From: Solirubrobacterales bacterium
GTDB lineage: Bacteria > Actinomycetota > Thermoleophilia > Solirubrobacterales > 70-9
Length of the DNA stretch: 64,000 bases
Direction of reading: 5' to 3'
Assembly: GCA_016712175.1 (NCBI GenBank)
Contig: JADJRQ010000004.1
Location: 124,001 to 188,000 of the forward strand
The translations under genes were made by a program, and so were the position numbers. The notes under the pieces are model-generated. The model was not told the DNA's origin and ran no database searches. It saw only the letters and a program-made list of their open reading frames with translations. Each line of letters starts with the position of its first letter. Position 1 is the first letter of the stretch. Positions 34,486 through 42,941 of the stretch are shown here, in pieces.

Positions 34486-36423
34486 TACCTTAGCCACCCC
34501 TGCGGACACATGTTCGTGTCGGGGTGAAAACGAAACGATCCGCCCAGCCCGGTGACCAGACCGGCAGCGCACCTCCCCACTCCCTTTCCCTAGAATCCCG
34601 ACTCCTTCATGCGGCTGTGGCGGAATTGGTAGACGCGCAAGCTTGAGGGGCTTGTGTCCGAAAGGACGTGGAGGTTCGACTCCTCTCAGCCGCACCATAC
34701 CTTCGACGTGAGAACCTCCACGCCCAAAAACGGGCTTGGAGGTTCTTTCGTTTGTCCTCCGCACTGTTTTTGCTTTTGTGCGGCCAGGTGAGGGTTCTGG
34801 GGGCCATGTTTGGCGCTCGAGCCATTCGAGGTCGTTGAGTTCGGCCCGGGGTGTCACGTCGGCTCCTGGACGTGTTTCGATCGTCGGCAGGGCGAGGTCG
34901 TGTTCGACTAGTTGGGAGAAGGGCTCGTTGAGTCGGATCGCGGTGATCTCTTCGCTGTCGACTTCGATTCGTTCGAAGAATGCCTGGTTGAAGAGCCTTC
35001 GTTGTTCGTCGTTGGCCATGAGATATGCGGCCTGGATGTCGCCGGTCATGTCGATCGCTTCCTGGATCATCCGCTCAACCTGGTCGGTCTTTACCTGGAA
35101 TCCCTGGAGTAGACGGTCAGCGGCGTTTCGTTCCCGGCCGATCCGGTTTTGTTCTTCGCGGTAGAGCTCGTCGCTGACCTGGTCCTCATATCGCAGGCGT
35201 AGTAGCTTCGTTTCTTCGTTTTTCAGTCGCTGGACGGTGGCGTCTACCCGGGCGCGTTCCTTGCCGATGACAGTTGCGACAGCTTCGAACTGTTTGCGCA
35301 CCGCATCTTTGATTTCCTGGCGTGCCTTGGGGGTGAGCTGGATCTTGGCGAATTCATCCTCGACTGCGGCTTCGATCGCGTCGGTGCGATGGTATTTCTG
35401 GGAGCAGAACTTGTCCTGCCGTCCCTTGCAGCAGAAGTAGTGGTATTTGCCGCCATTGCCAGTGACTTCCTGGAAGAAGAGCCTTCGGCCGCACTCAGCG
35501 CAGTAGATCGTGCCGCGCAGGTAGTGGTGGTAGCGCCAGTTTCGCTCACCGCTTTTTCGGCGGGTGTCAAGCAGGATCTGTACCTGCTCGAAGGTCGCTT
35601 TGTCAACGATCGGTTCGTGACGGCCAACATAGGTTTCGCCGTTGTAGCTGACGACACCGATGTAATACGAGTTCTTCAAGATTGTGCTCAGTCGGTTGAT
35701 CCCGACGGTCTTCGCGACCGAGCGGCGGGTTGGTCTGGTGCGAAGGCCACGATCTTCGAGGATCGCTGAAAGTTCGGAGAGTGCGTATTGCCCGGATGCG
35801 TAAAGCCGGAATGCTTCGGCGATCAGGGGTGCCCGTTCGGGATCTTTGACGATCGTTCTGATTTCCCGGCCGTCGGTGATCTCCCTCGCGTTCACATACC
35901 CGATCGGGGCGCGGTAGGGGGTGCCGCCTTTCTTGGCTTTCTCATTTGAGCCTTTGATGATCTCGGTCGCCAGGTTCCTTGAATAAAACTCAGCGATCGA
36001 ACTCATGATGCCGTGAAGCAAAAGCCCCGATGGTGTTTCGTCAATGTTTTCCGAGACGGAAACCAGCTGCGCACCGGCCTCCCTGATCTGCATCGCGATC
36101 AAAGCGTCGTCGGCCCGGTTTCTGGCGAGACGGTCAACTTTGTGAACGACGACGTAGTCGATGCCACCTTCGTCAACCGTTCGGAGCATCTCCTGAAGTC
36201 CGGGCCGGTCGGCGGTCTTTGCTGATTCGCCGCGGTCCATGAACTCGTGGATCACCCCCACGCCGAGGCTTTCGGCTTTCTTCCGGCATGCCTCCCGCTG
36301 CGCTGGCAGTGAGTAGCCCTCGGCGTCGTAGTCTTTCTCGGCCTGCTGGGTGCTTGAGACCCGCAGATAGATCACTGCCGTCTTGCTTTTGTTGTCCGAT
36401 GATCCGTTCGTGTTGGCGCTCAT
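34477..36423 (-). CDS. Large serine recombinase (integrase)
   Basis: The N-terminal resolvase domain (residues about 15-165) carries the catalytic serine in IYLRVSSTQQ and the DRLARN and FYSRNLATEI blocks. The recombinase domain (about 175-300) includes GTPYRAPIGYVNAREI and NSYYIGVVSYNGE. A zinc ribbon follows (YCAECGRRLFF .. FCCKGRQDKFCS), then a coiled coil (about 390-470). From about residue 575 the frame is antisense tRNA-Leu and then lexA promoter DNA, ending at 34477. The native C-terminus was therefore probably replaced on integration. It is the presumptive integrase of the adjacent element. Confidence 0.9.
   Translation of the reverse strand: MSANTNGSSDNKSKTAVIYLRVSSTQQAEKDYDAEGYSLPAQREACRKKAESLGVGVIHEFMDRGESAKTADRPGLQEMLRTVDEGGIDYVVVHKVDRLARNRADDALIAMQIREAGAQLVSVSENIDETPSGLLLHGIMSSIAEFYSRNLATEIIKGSNEKAKKGGTPYRAPIGYVNAREITDGREIRTIVKDPERAPLIAEAFRLYASGQYALSELSAILEDRGLRTRPTRRSVAKTVGINRLSTILKNSYYIGVVSYNGETYVGRHEPIVDKATFEQVQILLDTRRKSGERNWRYHHYLRGTIYCAECGRRLFFQEVTGNGGKYHYFCCKGRQDKFCSQKYHRTDAIEAAVEDEFAKIQLTPKARQEIKDAVRKQFEAVATVIGKERARVDATVQRLKNEETKLLRLRYEDQVSDELYREEQNRIGRERNAADRLLQGFQVKTDQVERMIQEAIDMTGDIQAAYLMANDEQRRLFNQAFFERIEVDSEEITAIRLNEPFSQLVEHDLALPTIETRPGADVTPRAELNDLEWLERQTWPPEPSPGRTKAKTVRRTNERTSKPVFGRGGSHVEGMVRLRGVEPPRPFGHKPLKLARLPIPPQPHEGVGILGKGSGEVRCRSGHRAGRIVSFSPRHEHVSAGVAKVRT
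34611..34697 (+). tRNA. tRNA-Leu (anticodon GAG)
   Basis: An 87-nt class II tRNA: acceptor GCGGCTG paired with CAGCCGC and encoded CCA, D-loop GGAATTGGTAGACGCG, anticodon loop TTGAGGG, variable arm TGTCCGAAAGGACGT, and T-arm GGTTCGACTCC. Its 3' end adjoins the integrase gene. Confidence 0.96.
34711..34746. terminator. Hairpin downstream of tRNA-Leu
   Basis: AGAACCTCC-A-CGCCC and CGGGC-TT-GGAGGTTCT form a strong stem followed by TTCGTTT on the + strand. It terminates the tRNA transcript and lies inside the open integrase frame. Confidence 0.75.
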
Positions 36424-37028
36424 CTGCCTGCCTCCCTGGTTTGACTGCCTAACCCAAGCTCTTCGAGCTGGGTTTTCATTGCCGAATACGAAACGCCGTA
36501 GCGCCTGGCGAGTGCCCTGCTGTCCCGTAGCCCGTTTCGAACGTCGTGTTTCAGCCAGAGCTTCGGCATCAATGCCTGGGCGGCGAAGTAGTCACAGATC
36601 CGTTCGATACGACGTTGACGTTCCAACTCACCGGCCGGCTTCGGGGACGTTGGGTAGAGGTCTTCGGCGAGGGGATCGTCGATCAGGTGTTTGAACTCGT
36701 GAAAGAGCGTCATCCGTTGCCGGGAGGGGCTGTCTTCGGTCGATAGCTCGATCAGCCAGCCCTGCTCGGTCCAGTTGCCTGCCCGGAGTGCTCCAGGTCG
36801 GCGCGGAACCCGAGATGAATCCCGGCCATCCTGGTGATCACTTCTATCGGTACCGGGGGCCGATAGATCCCGGCGTCCGCGATCAGGACCATCGCCTGGA
36901 TCTCGGCGAGGCGCTTGGCGTCCCTGATCGAGATTTCCCAGTTCGGTGCCAATGAGCGAAGCCGCTCCAATACTGGTGACATCCGTGATGCAACCCGTGG
37001 TGCTGTGTGAGCGGTATCCACCCCGCCC
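36420..37028 (-). CDS. ImmA/IrrE-type metallopeptidase, frameshifted
   Basis: The N-terminal part (NWEISIRDAKRLAEIQAMVLI, PPVPIEVITRMAGIHLGFRADL) leads, after a shift near 36785, into QGWLIELSTEDSPSRQRMTLFHEFKHLID, where HEFKH is the HExxH zinc site. A Glu-rich helix and YFAAQALMP follow, as in ImmA/IrrE proteins. Such peptidases cleave a cognate XRE-type repressor to induce mobile elements; the XRE gene lies 4 nt upstream. One base change is needed to join the halves. Its stop overlaps the integrase start by 4 nt, so the two are linked. Confidence 0.75.
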   Translation of the reverse strand, partial: GRGGYRSHSTTGCITDVTSIGAASLIGTELGNLDQGRQAPRRDPGDGPDRGRRDLSAPGTDRSDHQDGRDSSRVPRRPGALRAGNWTEQGWLIELSTEDSPSRQRMTLFHEFKHLIDDPLAEDLYPTSPKPAGELERQRRIERICDYFAAQALMPKLWLKHDVRNGLRDSRALARRYGVSYSAMKTQLEELGLGSQTREAGR

Positions 37029-37032
37029 ATGC

Positions 37033-37374
37033 TTAGTTTTGTGGGTCTCGCAGCTTCTTGACGAGCCGCTCGATGCGGTCGATCTGTTTGTGTTTCATGC
37101 CGTGTTTCGCCCGGAAGTACGCCCGGGTCGAGGGAAGCTGTGTGGAGAGGTAACCGCCGGTTTCCTGGTCCATTTCCTCCGGGTCTATTTCCAGTTTGGC
37201 GGCGACGGTGAAAAGCCGGTCGACTCCGGGACGAAGATAGGTTCCGGATTCGACTCTCGCAAGCCAAGCGACCGGGATACGCGTGTAATGCTCGATGTCT
37301 CTGATCGAGTAGCCCGCAGCCGTTCGCCTGGTTGTAATCAGGCGACCTAAATCTTTCGCCTGTTGATCTGTCAT
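37033..37374 (-). CDS. XRE-family HTH repressor
   Basis: A 113-aa protein with an N-terminal helix-turn-helix (LGRLITTRRTAAGYSIRDIE, then RIPVAWLARVESGTYLRPGV, residues about 9-55). The C-terminal half is helical and basic (MKHKQIDRIERLVKKL). It is the likely repressor of the element, paired with the ImmA-like peptidase immediately downstream as in ICEBs1-type switches. Confidence 0.78.
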   Translation of the reverse strand: MTDQQAKDLGRLITTRRTAAGYSIRDIEHYTRIPVAWLARVESGTYLRPGVDRLFTVAAKLEIDPEEMDQETGGYLSTQLPSTRAYFRAKHGMKHKQIDRIERLVKKLRDPQN

Positions 37375-37437
37375 ACATAATCCTCGTTTAGTACCTCCAG
37401 CTTACGATGCAATAATTTCTTTGTAAACAGTGCGCCC

Positions 37438-37821
37438 TCATAGCGCCCTGATTTTCTGTTCAAGCTCGGTCTTCTTCTGAGCAACCGAAGTTTTTAGCTC
37501 CTCGTAACGGGCTTGAGCCCGGTCAGCCTCAACTTTTGCCTTGTCGACCTCAGAGTCGATCGACTTCAATGCCCTTTCCAGGAGCTTTTTGGCTTCGGCG
37601 AGAGCACCATCCACGGTCAGGGGCTTGCTGGCGCCGCGAGTTGAAGTGGAGCCGCCGTCGAGCTTCTTCTTGTAGTTGTGGACGTTGGCGCGGACCGCGT
37701 TTACGGTTTTGCCGTCGTCTTCTGCCACTTTGCGGATCGCATCAGCGTTTGACATGCCACCGGCCTTCAACTCTTCGATGCGCTCATATACCACTTGTGA
37801 TGTCGTTTTCTTTTCAGCCAT
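37438..37821 (-). CDS. KfrA-like HTH/coiled-coil protein 1
   Basis: A 127-aa protein with an N-terminal helical DNA-binding-like domain (VYERIEELKAGGMSNADAIR, then VNAVRANVHNYKKKL) and a long C-terminal coiled coil (AEAKKLLERALKSIDSEVDK, then RAQARYEELKTSVAQKKTEL). This layout is that of plasmid KfrA-type proteins. A paralogue with the same architecture lies upstream at 37949. It may organise or segregate the element or regulate its genes. The ATG at 37821 follows GGAG. Confidence 0.6.
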   Translation of the reverse strand: MAEKKTTSQVVYERIEELKAGGMSNADAIRKVAEDDGKTVNAVRANVHNYKKKLDGGSTSTRGASKPLTVDGALAEAKKLLERALKSIDSEVDKAKVEADRAQARYEELKTSVAQKKTELEQKIRAL

Positions 37822-37907
37822 AGTTTCTCCTTGTAGTAGCTGTAGTTTGCTGCCTCCTGATCCTAGCGTTGATGTAGTAGTGCTGGGAAGGTGTGTTTGT
37901 TGATATG

Positions 37908-37944
37908 CACCGATCCGGGGGCCTTCCCCCGGATCGGTGTTTTG
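37908..37944. terminator. Hairpin terminator between paralogous coiled-coil genes
   Basis: CACCGATCCGGGGG and CCCCCGGATCGGTG form a near-perfect 13-14-bp stem with a short CCTT-type loop, followed by TTTT on the + strand. Confidence 0.7.
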
Positions 37945-37948
37945 CCAT

Positions 37949-38335
37949 CTACGCATCAGATTTCAAGGTGTCGATCTTTTTCTGGATCGTTTCCTTGCGT
38001 TCATCAGCCGATGCCTTCATGGACTCGTACTCGGCCGCCGCCTCCTCGGCGCGTTCTTTGGCCGCTTCGATCTCATGGTCGATCGACTCGATCGAGCGGG
38101 TGAGCGCGTCAACGGCAACCTCGACCGCGTCAGCGGGCGTGGTTTCACGGCGTTTGGTGCGGCGCGGACGGGACGTACCGCCAGCCTGTTTTCTGGAGTA
38201 GCCGTAATAGCTTCCTCGCACAGAATCGACTGGCTGTCCGTACTGCTCGGCCAACTGCCTGAACGCGTTGGCTTTGGTTTCGCCTTTTTCGACGATGGCG
38301 TTTACCGCCTCGAATACTTCCTGTGCCTTCGACAT
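37949..38335 (-). CDS. KfrA-like HTH/coiled-coil protein 2
   Basis: A 128-aa paralogue of the 37438 gene: N-terminal domain VFEAVNAIVEKGETKANAFR, QPVDSVRGSYYGYSRKQ, then a basic linker (RPRRTKRRET) and a coiled coil (SIESIDHEIEAAKERAEEAA). The ATG at 38335 is preceded by a near-ideal AAGGAGGTG site, implying strong translation. Keeping two tandem copies suggests a heterodimer or divergent DNA specificity. The role is inferred only from architecture. Confidence 0.6.
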   Translation of the reverse strand: MSKAQEVFEAVNAIVEKGETKANAFRQLAEQYGQPVDSVRGSYYGYSRKQAGGTSRPRRTKRRETTPADAVEVAVDALTRSIESIDHEIEAAKERAEEAAAEYESMKASADERKETIQKKIDTLKSDA

Positions 38336-38445
38336 GACTCGAAAACACCTCCTTGATGGTTGGATGGCTTTGACGCCGTCCGCGAAAACAAATGCCTTCA
38401 CGAACAGCGCAGGGCCATCCACCTCCCACAGTCCAGCCGAGACGA

Positions 38446-39477
38446 TCACGCCACGTTCTCCGTCCCGGGTGTGCCCCAATGCTTGATTCGGGCCTCACTG
38501 ATCACCACATATTCAGGGTCTTTCTCGATCCCGATGAACTGGCGTCCCTCAAGCAGCGCCGCGATCCCGGTTGAGCCCGACCCGGCGAAAGGATCAAACA
38601 CCAATCCACCGGGCGGACAGACCAGCCGCACCAGCCAGCGCATCAGCGCAACCGGTTTCACCGTCTGGTGAACGTTCGCCCTGGGTTTCAACGGGCCGCT
38701 TAGTTTCATGATCCGGACCTCACGTCGCGGCAAATGCTCCAGCCCGGCTTCACGCTCTTTCCTTGAAGCTTTGGTTGAGTGAAATATCCGGCTGAGTGGT
38801 GCTGCCGGTGAGGCACCGTCCATCACTGTCTTCGGACAGTCGGGCGCGCAGGCGAGCGATTTGCAGTCAGGGCTGTGTGAGTAGGCGACGTTCGCCGGCC
38901 AACGCCAAACGGTGCCGCTTGGCGTGATCTCCGGGATTGCTGCCGCCTCGGTGTTCATGGCACCGGTCCCATGAAGCTCAAGGTTTCGGCTGATCGTGCC
39001 GTCCGGTTTCTTTCGGGCCAGGACGATCGGCTCATAGGCGGGCTTGAGAGCGGTGCCGCGCCCACCTTCCATGCGCCGGGATTTCGGCATCCCACTTGAG
39101 TACATCCAAAGTAGCTGATCACGGATCTCGAATCCGGCTTCTTCGATCGCGGTCGTCAAGCGATGAACCGTTCGCGGCGCACAAAAGCTGATCAGATGAC
39201 CACCGGGTTTCAGTGCCCTAAGCGCGTCGGCCGCCCAGGCGTAGCTGAAGAACTCGAAAGCCTCGTTCTTGCTCATGCCCGAGCCCCGGCTACCGGCGAT
39301 CTCGCGCATCTGTTTGCCGTCCCAGCTCATGCCACCGAAATCGATGCCGTAAGGCGGGTCGGTGACCACACAATCAAGAGATGCCTCTGGCAGCAGGGGG
39401 AAAAGGTCGAGGGTGTTGGCTTCGATCACACCCCAGCGCCTGAGATCCGAATAGATCAGCGGCCTCGACCCGCTCAT
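38446..39477 (-). CDS. DNA methyltransferase (beta class, N4/N6)
   Basis: A 343-aa amino-methyltransferase with motif order of the beta class: catalytic TDPPYGIDFGG near residue 39 first, and the SAM-binding VFDPFAGSGSTGIAALLEG near 300 last. The target-recognition region lies between and includes several Cys residues (CKSLACAPDCPK) that may bind zinc. No restriction endonuclease is adjacent, so it is probably an orphan methylase protecting the element. Its start overlaps the previous gene's stop by 4 nt (ATGA). Confidence 0.85.
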   Translation of the reverse strand: MSGSRPLIYSDLRRWGVIEANTLDLFPLLPEASLDCVVTDPPYGIDFGGMSWDGKQMREIAGSRGSGMSKNEAFEFFSYAWAADALRALKPGGHLISFCAPRTVHRLTTAIEEAGFEIRDQLLWMYSSGMPKSRRMEGGRGTALKPAYEPIVLARKKPDGTISRNLELHGTGAMNTEAAAIPEITPSGTVWRWPANVAYSHSPDCKSLACAPDCPKTVMDGASPAAPLSRIFHSTKASRKEREAGLEHLPRREVRIMKLSGPLKPRANVHQTVKPVALMRWLVRLVCPPGGLVFDPFAGSGSTGIAALLEGRQFIGIEKDPEYVVISEARIKHWGTPGTENVA

Positions 39478-40290
39478 GATTCATCTCCCAATCCGGTAAG
39501 GACCTGCGTCGTGTCGGAGACGTGCGCGACCATGAAAAGCCCTTCCGGTACTCCGCCAAGTGCTTCGATCACGCTCTCCAGGAATTTCTTTCGTGCCAGA
39601 TCCGGCACAAGCCAGAGCACCCTTGGGAAAACACCTTCACGGGCCTGCTCGACCCCGGATCGAAAGTAGGTGGAGTAGCTCTCCAAGTTTTCTGGTGATC
39701 GCGGCCCGTCGCTCGGTCGCAAGATCAACCTCGACGAACCAGGAATCCTCGAACTCACCCTGGGAGGTCACGAGATAAAGATCAGGTTTCAGATGAGTCG
39801 CTGCCCCGGTCGGGTTGACGAAAGGCCGCCAGCATCTCGGCTCACCAGCCGCCTCAACAACCCGGACCTGATCGGCACGCTCAGACTCTTTGAGCCGAAC
39901 ATAGACTTCAGCGGTCGCGAGGGTGTGGGTGACAAACGCCTCACCTGGCTCCTCGTAGCTTCTGGACCGAGGGAGCCCTTCGCCGGAGAGCATTTCGGTG
40001 AGTCTTCTGCCGAGCGGGCCGACCCGGTAGATGAAACCGTCGCTGCCGGAGCTGCTGCCACCAACCCGGCGGGCCAGACGATCAATCACCCGAACCCCGG
40101 TCAGGCGCTGAAGCTCACGGCGGGCCATACGTTTGGCCGACTCGCCGGTGGATTCACCATCATCGAAAAAGACGCGGGCGAGTTGCCCGCCGGTCACGAA
40201 TCGAAGCTCGCGAACGGTCAACAGGAGCAACTGCTGGCGCTCGGTCATCTGACGGGCAAGACACACCGCCTGGCTATTGGAGAGAGCCAT
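39474..40290 (-). CDS. Replication-relaxation family protein, frameshifted
   Basis: The N-terminal winged-helix-like part (LLLLTVRELRFVTGGQLARVF, RRELQRLTGVRVIDRLARRV) is followed by FIYRVGPLGRRLTEM, HTLATAEVYVRL and LKPDLYLVTSQGEFEDSWFVE VDLATE, then a frame change near 39690 into YSTYFRSGVEQAREGVFPRV and LWLVPD. This order is typical of the replication-relaxation domain found on actinobacterial plasmids and integrative elements, usually near conjugation ATPases. About 272 aa when joined. ATG at 40290 overlaps the stop of the small upstream frame. Confidence 0.72.
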
Positions 40291-40445
40291 CACCGGACCC
40301 CCACCACGGTGCGTCCAGAGGTGAGCGCCAAAAGGCGGTCAGTCCCTCGCACCAACAATTGGGTTCCCGCATGAAAGCTGGCATCTGGCCCCTGGCCACT
40401 CGAGCCGAGCGGACAAGCCCCCGGACAAAAGAAAACACCTTTCAT
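40290..40445 (-). CDS. 51-aa small ORF coupled on both sides
   Basis: It begins MKGVFFCPGACPLGSSGQG and ends LALTSGRTVVGVR. Its ATG overlaps the ATPase stop (ATGA) and its stop overlaps the replication-relaxation ATG (TGATG). Two cysteines in a CPGACP motif suggest a metal site. The tight coupling is the main evidence that it is translated. No homologue is known to me. Confidence 0.45.
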   Translation of the reverse strand: MKGVFFCPGACPLGSSGQGPDASFHAGTQLLVRGTDRLLALTSGRTVVGVR

Positions 40446-42667
40446 GACGCCCTCCGACGACGACCGAGAGGTGAATCAGTGGCCGCTGTCCCATTGTGGG
40501 CATCGATTCCGTGACGGATACGAAGCGCCCGGTCTATTCCTTCCGGGTCACTGCCGTAAAGCTCAGCCGAGCGTCTCCTGACTTCGACCGGGTTGCTGGT
40601 CGGCTCAGACGGTGCGGAGGTGCGAATGGTTGCCGGTGGCGCGACATCACCTGGACCCAATCCGATCCCGGCAACCGCCTCAAACTTCGGCAAATGCTGC
40701 ATCGATTCAGCGGTGACTCCAGAGATCTCGTTGGCGAGAAGCTCGGCGTCTTGACGACCTTGGCGAAACGCAACCAAGGTCGCGGCATTCGAGAGCGCCG
40801 CCCGTTGCAGGTCTCGGTCGAGTTGGGTGATCGATTGCGCCCCGAGCGTGATCCCGCAAGCCATTCCACGGAAAAGCTCAAACATCGAGTCGAGTGGAAG
40901 TGGTGAACCCTGACTCAGAACCTTTGGTTCGTCGATATAGAAACCGAAAGGTTGGCGGGCCCTCTCCGGGATCTCCTGACGGGCGAGCACGGCTTTGTAG
41001 ACCTCATAGGTGACGAGCGCCCCGATCAACTGCGCCGCCGGAGCGCCGAGACGGCCCGGCGAGAGGCTGACCACCACGATCTGGCCTTTCCGCAAAACCT
41101 CGCGCATGTCGAACCTTGGCTCGGTCTGGGCGAGTACCGCACGAACGATCTTTCTACCGATCACTTCGTTGACTTTGCGAAGCGGAGAAGCCAGATGCTG
41201 GGCTTGCTCACCGGGTCGCATCGAGTCATAAGCCGCCCACGCCGCCTTGAGCATCGGGTCATCGATCCGACTGATCAGCTTCTGCCGGTAGGCGACATTG
41301 GTGAACAGGAAACCGAGATCGGCGACGGTGGCCTCTTTATCGTGGGCCAGCGTCACGAAACCTTGGCGAAGGTACTGATCCGACCTGACACCCCAGGAGT
41401 CGGAGAAGATGCCTTTGAAGGTGGCGAGCAGCATGTCGGCCGCCAATTCAGGGTCACCGTCACCGAGGACCTTTAGCCCTGGGACCGCCAAATCCTCGGC
41501 GGGGTCGAGCACGATCACGTCATCCACCCGGTGCTCCGGGATTCGCTCAAGGATTGATTCGGCGGTGTCGCCTTTCATGTCGATCAAGACGAAACCTCTG
41601 CCACCGCGAGCATCCGCAGCGGCGAGTTCAGTCATCAGCGTTGACTTTCCGGTGCCGGTCGGACCGAGCAGCAGAGCGTGAGACATCGCGCCAATGACCG
41701 GCTGGGTCAGCTTGCGTTTCTCCATGCCTGGCCAGGTTGAGGTGCCAAACGTCCGGCCCTTGCCACCCGTTGGCACGGCAGGTGACGGCGTGAGCTGCGG
41801 GGCCGTACCCAAGTTGAGTCCCGGCAGAGCGGGTGAATCGATCGGCCAACCGAGAAGTCCCGCCAACTCGACTGGAGAAAACCGGGCTTGTGGCGAACGG
41901 GCAGCCGTCTTCATCTGGCGCTCGGTCCGGTCCGTGCTACGGGTGCGAAGCGACCCTCGGGTGACTCGGGAGCGAAGTACGGTGGTGATCCGGGACGTGA
42001 GCTGCCGGGCTCGCCCAGTGGATGCGGCCTTGACCACGACGATAAGTTCCGCGGCGACCAGCGGCCCCGCGTATTTGCTTCGAAGCAGCTTCAGATGCTC
42101 CGTCGAAACAGTTCTGGCCCCAAAAAGCACCCTGGACTTCGAAGCCTTGGCTCCAGATGCTTCGGGCAGGTTTGGTGTCGAAGCTGGTGAGACTCGCCAG
42201 CGAACCATCACCCGCTCACCGGAACCGAGATCAGTTACGCCACCGAGAAGCAGAGAAATCGACTCGGCCGTAGCGTCCGTGCGAAACACCGGATGGCCCC
42301 CAGGGAACCGCCAGCGAGTCGCAAGGGTCCAACCAGCATCCGATCGGTCCTTGTCGAGCTCCTCGAGGCGTGACTGTGGCATCACACCCCGCAAATGCCC
42401 ACGAAGCATCGCCAGTGACGATCGGTCGCATTCAATGAAGTGCCTGATCGCCTCCGAACTTGCCTCGGTGTCGAGAAGCACCTGGCTGGTTCGGCTCATC
42501 CCGGAAATGCCGGCGATCACTGCTTTCACCTTGGCTTCGGTGACATCGGTCGCGAACTTGATTTCGCAGCGAACCGTCTCCGGCTCAGGACGTGGTCTTG
42601 CCAGAACGAGAACACCAGAACCAAGGGCCAACGCCCCGGCGCCAAGCGCGAGCAAAGGAGCTTCCAT
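40442..42667 (-). CDS. VirD4/TraG-type conjugation ATPase
   Basis: A 741-aa protein with one N-terminal membrane segment (LLALGAGALALGSGVLVLA). The central ATPase has Walker A LLLGPTGTGKSTLMTELAAA near residue 335 and a FGFYIDEPKVLSQG Walker-B-like block near 570, with SITQLDRDLQ following. It resembles TraG/VirD4-type coupling proteins and TraC-like ATPases that pump DNA in conjugation. The N-terminal 300 residues are unusual and may form a periplasmic or partner-binding domain. Its ATG overlaps the preceding stop (TAATG). Confidence 0.82.
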   Translation of the reverse strand: MEAPLLALGAGALALGSGVLVLARPRPEPETVRCEIKFATDVTEAKVKAVIAGISGMSRTSQVLLDTEASSEAIRHFIECDRSSLAMLRGHLRGVMPQSRLEELDKDRSDAGWTLATRWRFPGGHPVFRTDATAESISLLLGGVTDLGSGERVMVRWRVSPASTPNLPEASGAKASKSRVLFGARTVSTEHLKLLRSKYAGPLVAAELIVVVKAASTGRARQLTSRITTVLRSRVTRGSLRTRSTDRTERQMKTAARSPQARFSPVELAGLLGWPIDSPALPGLNLGTAPQLTPSPAVPTGGKGRTFGTSTWPGMEKRKLTQPVIGAMSHALLLGPTGTGKSTLMTELAAADARGGRGFVLIDMKGDTAESILERIPEHRVDDVIVLDPAEDLAVPGLKVLGDGDPELAADMLLATFKGIFSDSWGVRSDQYLRQGFVTLAHDKEATVADLGFLFTNVAYRQKLISRIDDPMLKAAWAAYDSMRPGEQAQHLASPLRKVNEVIGRKIVRAVLAQTEPRFDMREVLRKGQIVVVSLSPGRLGAPAAQLIGALVTYEVYKAVLARQEIPERARQPFGFYIDEPKVLSQGSPLPLDSMFELFRGMACGITLGAQSITQLDRDLQRAALSNAATLVAFRQGRQDAELLANEISGVTAESMQHLPKFEAVAGIGLGPGDVAPPATIRTSAPSEPTSNPVEVRRRSAELYGSDPEGIDRALRIRHGIDAHNGTAATDSPLGRRRRAS

Positions 42668-42859
42668 TACAACTCCTCCTGGTCAGGATCAGTCTTTGCT
42701 CCGGTGCTACCAGATTTCTTGGTTTCCTTCGATTCCGCTTCTTCCGATCCCTTGGGCAATGAGCCACAGCGCAAGGCTGAGCTTCGTGGAATCGATATCC
42801 CTGAGCCGGACCGATCTGACCCTGATTCGTCTCTCCCCCACCTTCTTACTTCCCGACAT
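42667..42859 (-). CDS. Small protein upstream of the ATPase, frameshifted
   Basis: The frame starts MSGSKKVGERRIRVRSVRLR at 42859, reads DIDSTKLSLALWLIAQG, and after a shift near 42755 continues EEAESKETKKSGSTG to DPDQEEL at the overlapping TAATG. The interval is 193 nt, one more than a full frame. About 63 aa with a hydrophobic middle and an acidic tail. A consensus promoter lies just upstream. The function is unknown. Confidence 0.4.
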
Positions 42860-42904
42860 TCACTATCTCCCTTTTATACTTGTATCTTTTGTACACAAGT
42901 TCCA

Positions 42905-42933
42905 CTATACATCACATTTTGTATTTTGTAAAC
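42905..42933 (-). promoter_or_regulatory. Sigma-70-type promoter for the ATPase operon
   Basis: On the minus strand TTTACA (42933-42928), a 17-nt spacer, and TATAGT (42910-42905), within an AT-rich gap, about 40 nt before the small ORF start. An inverted repeat CTTGT..ACAAG lies just downstream. Confidence 0.55.
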
Positions 42934-42941
42934 ACTTTTTG

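Noticed and set aside
34477..34697. C-terminal 70 residues of the integrase as a natural domain
   Set aside because: The segment is the reverse translation of tRNA-Leu plus the lexA upstream region, a known annotation artefact at tRNA genes.
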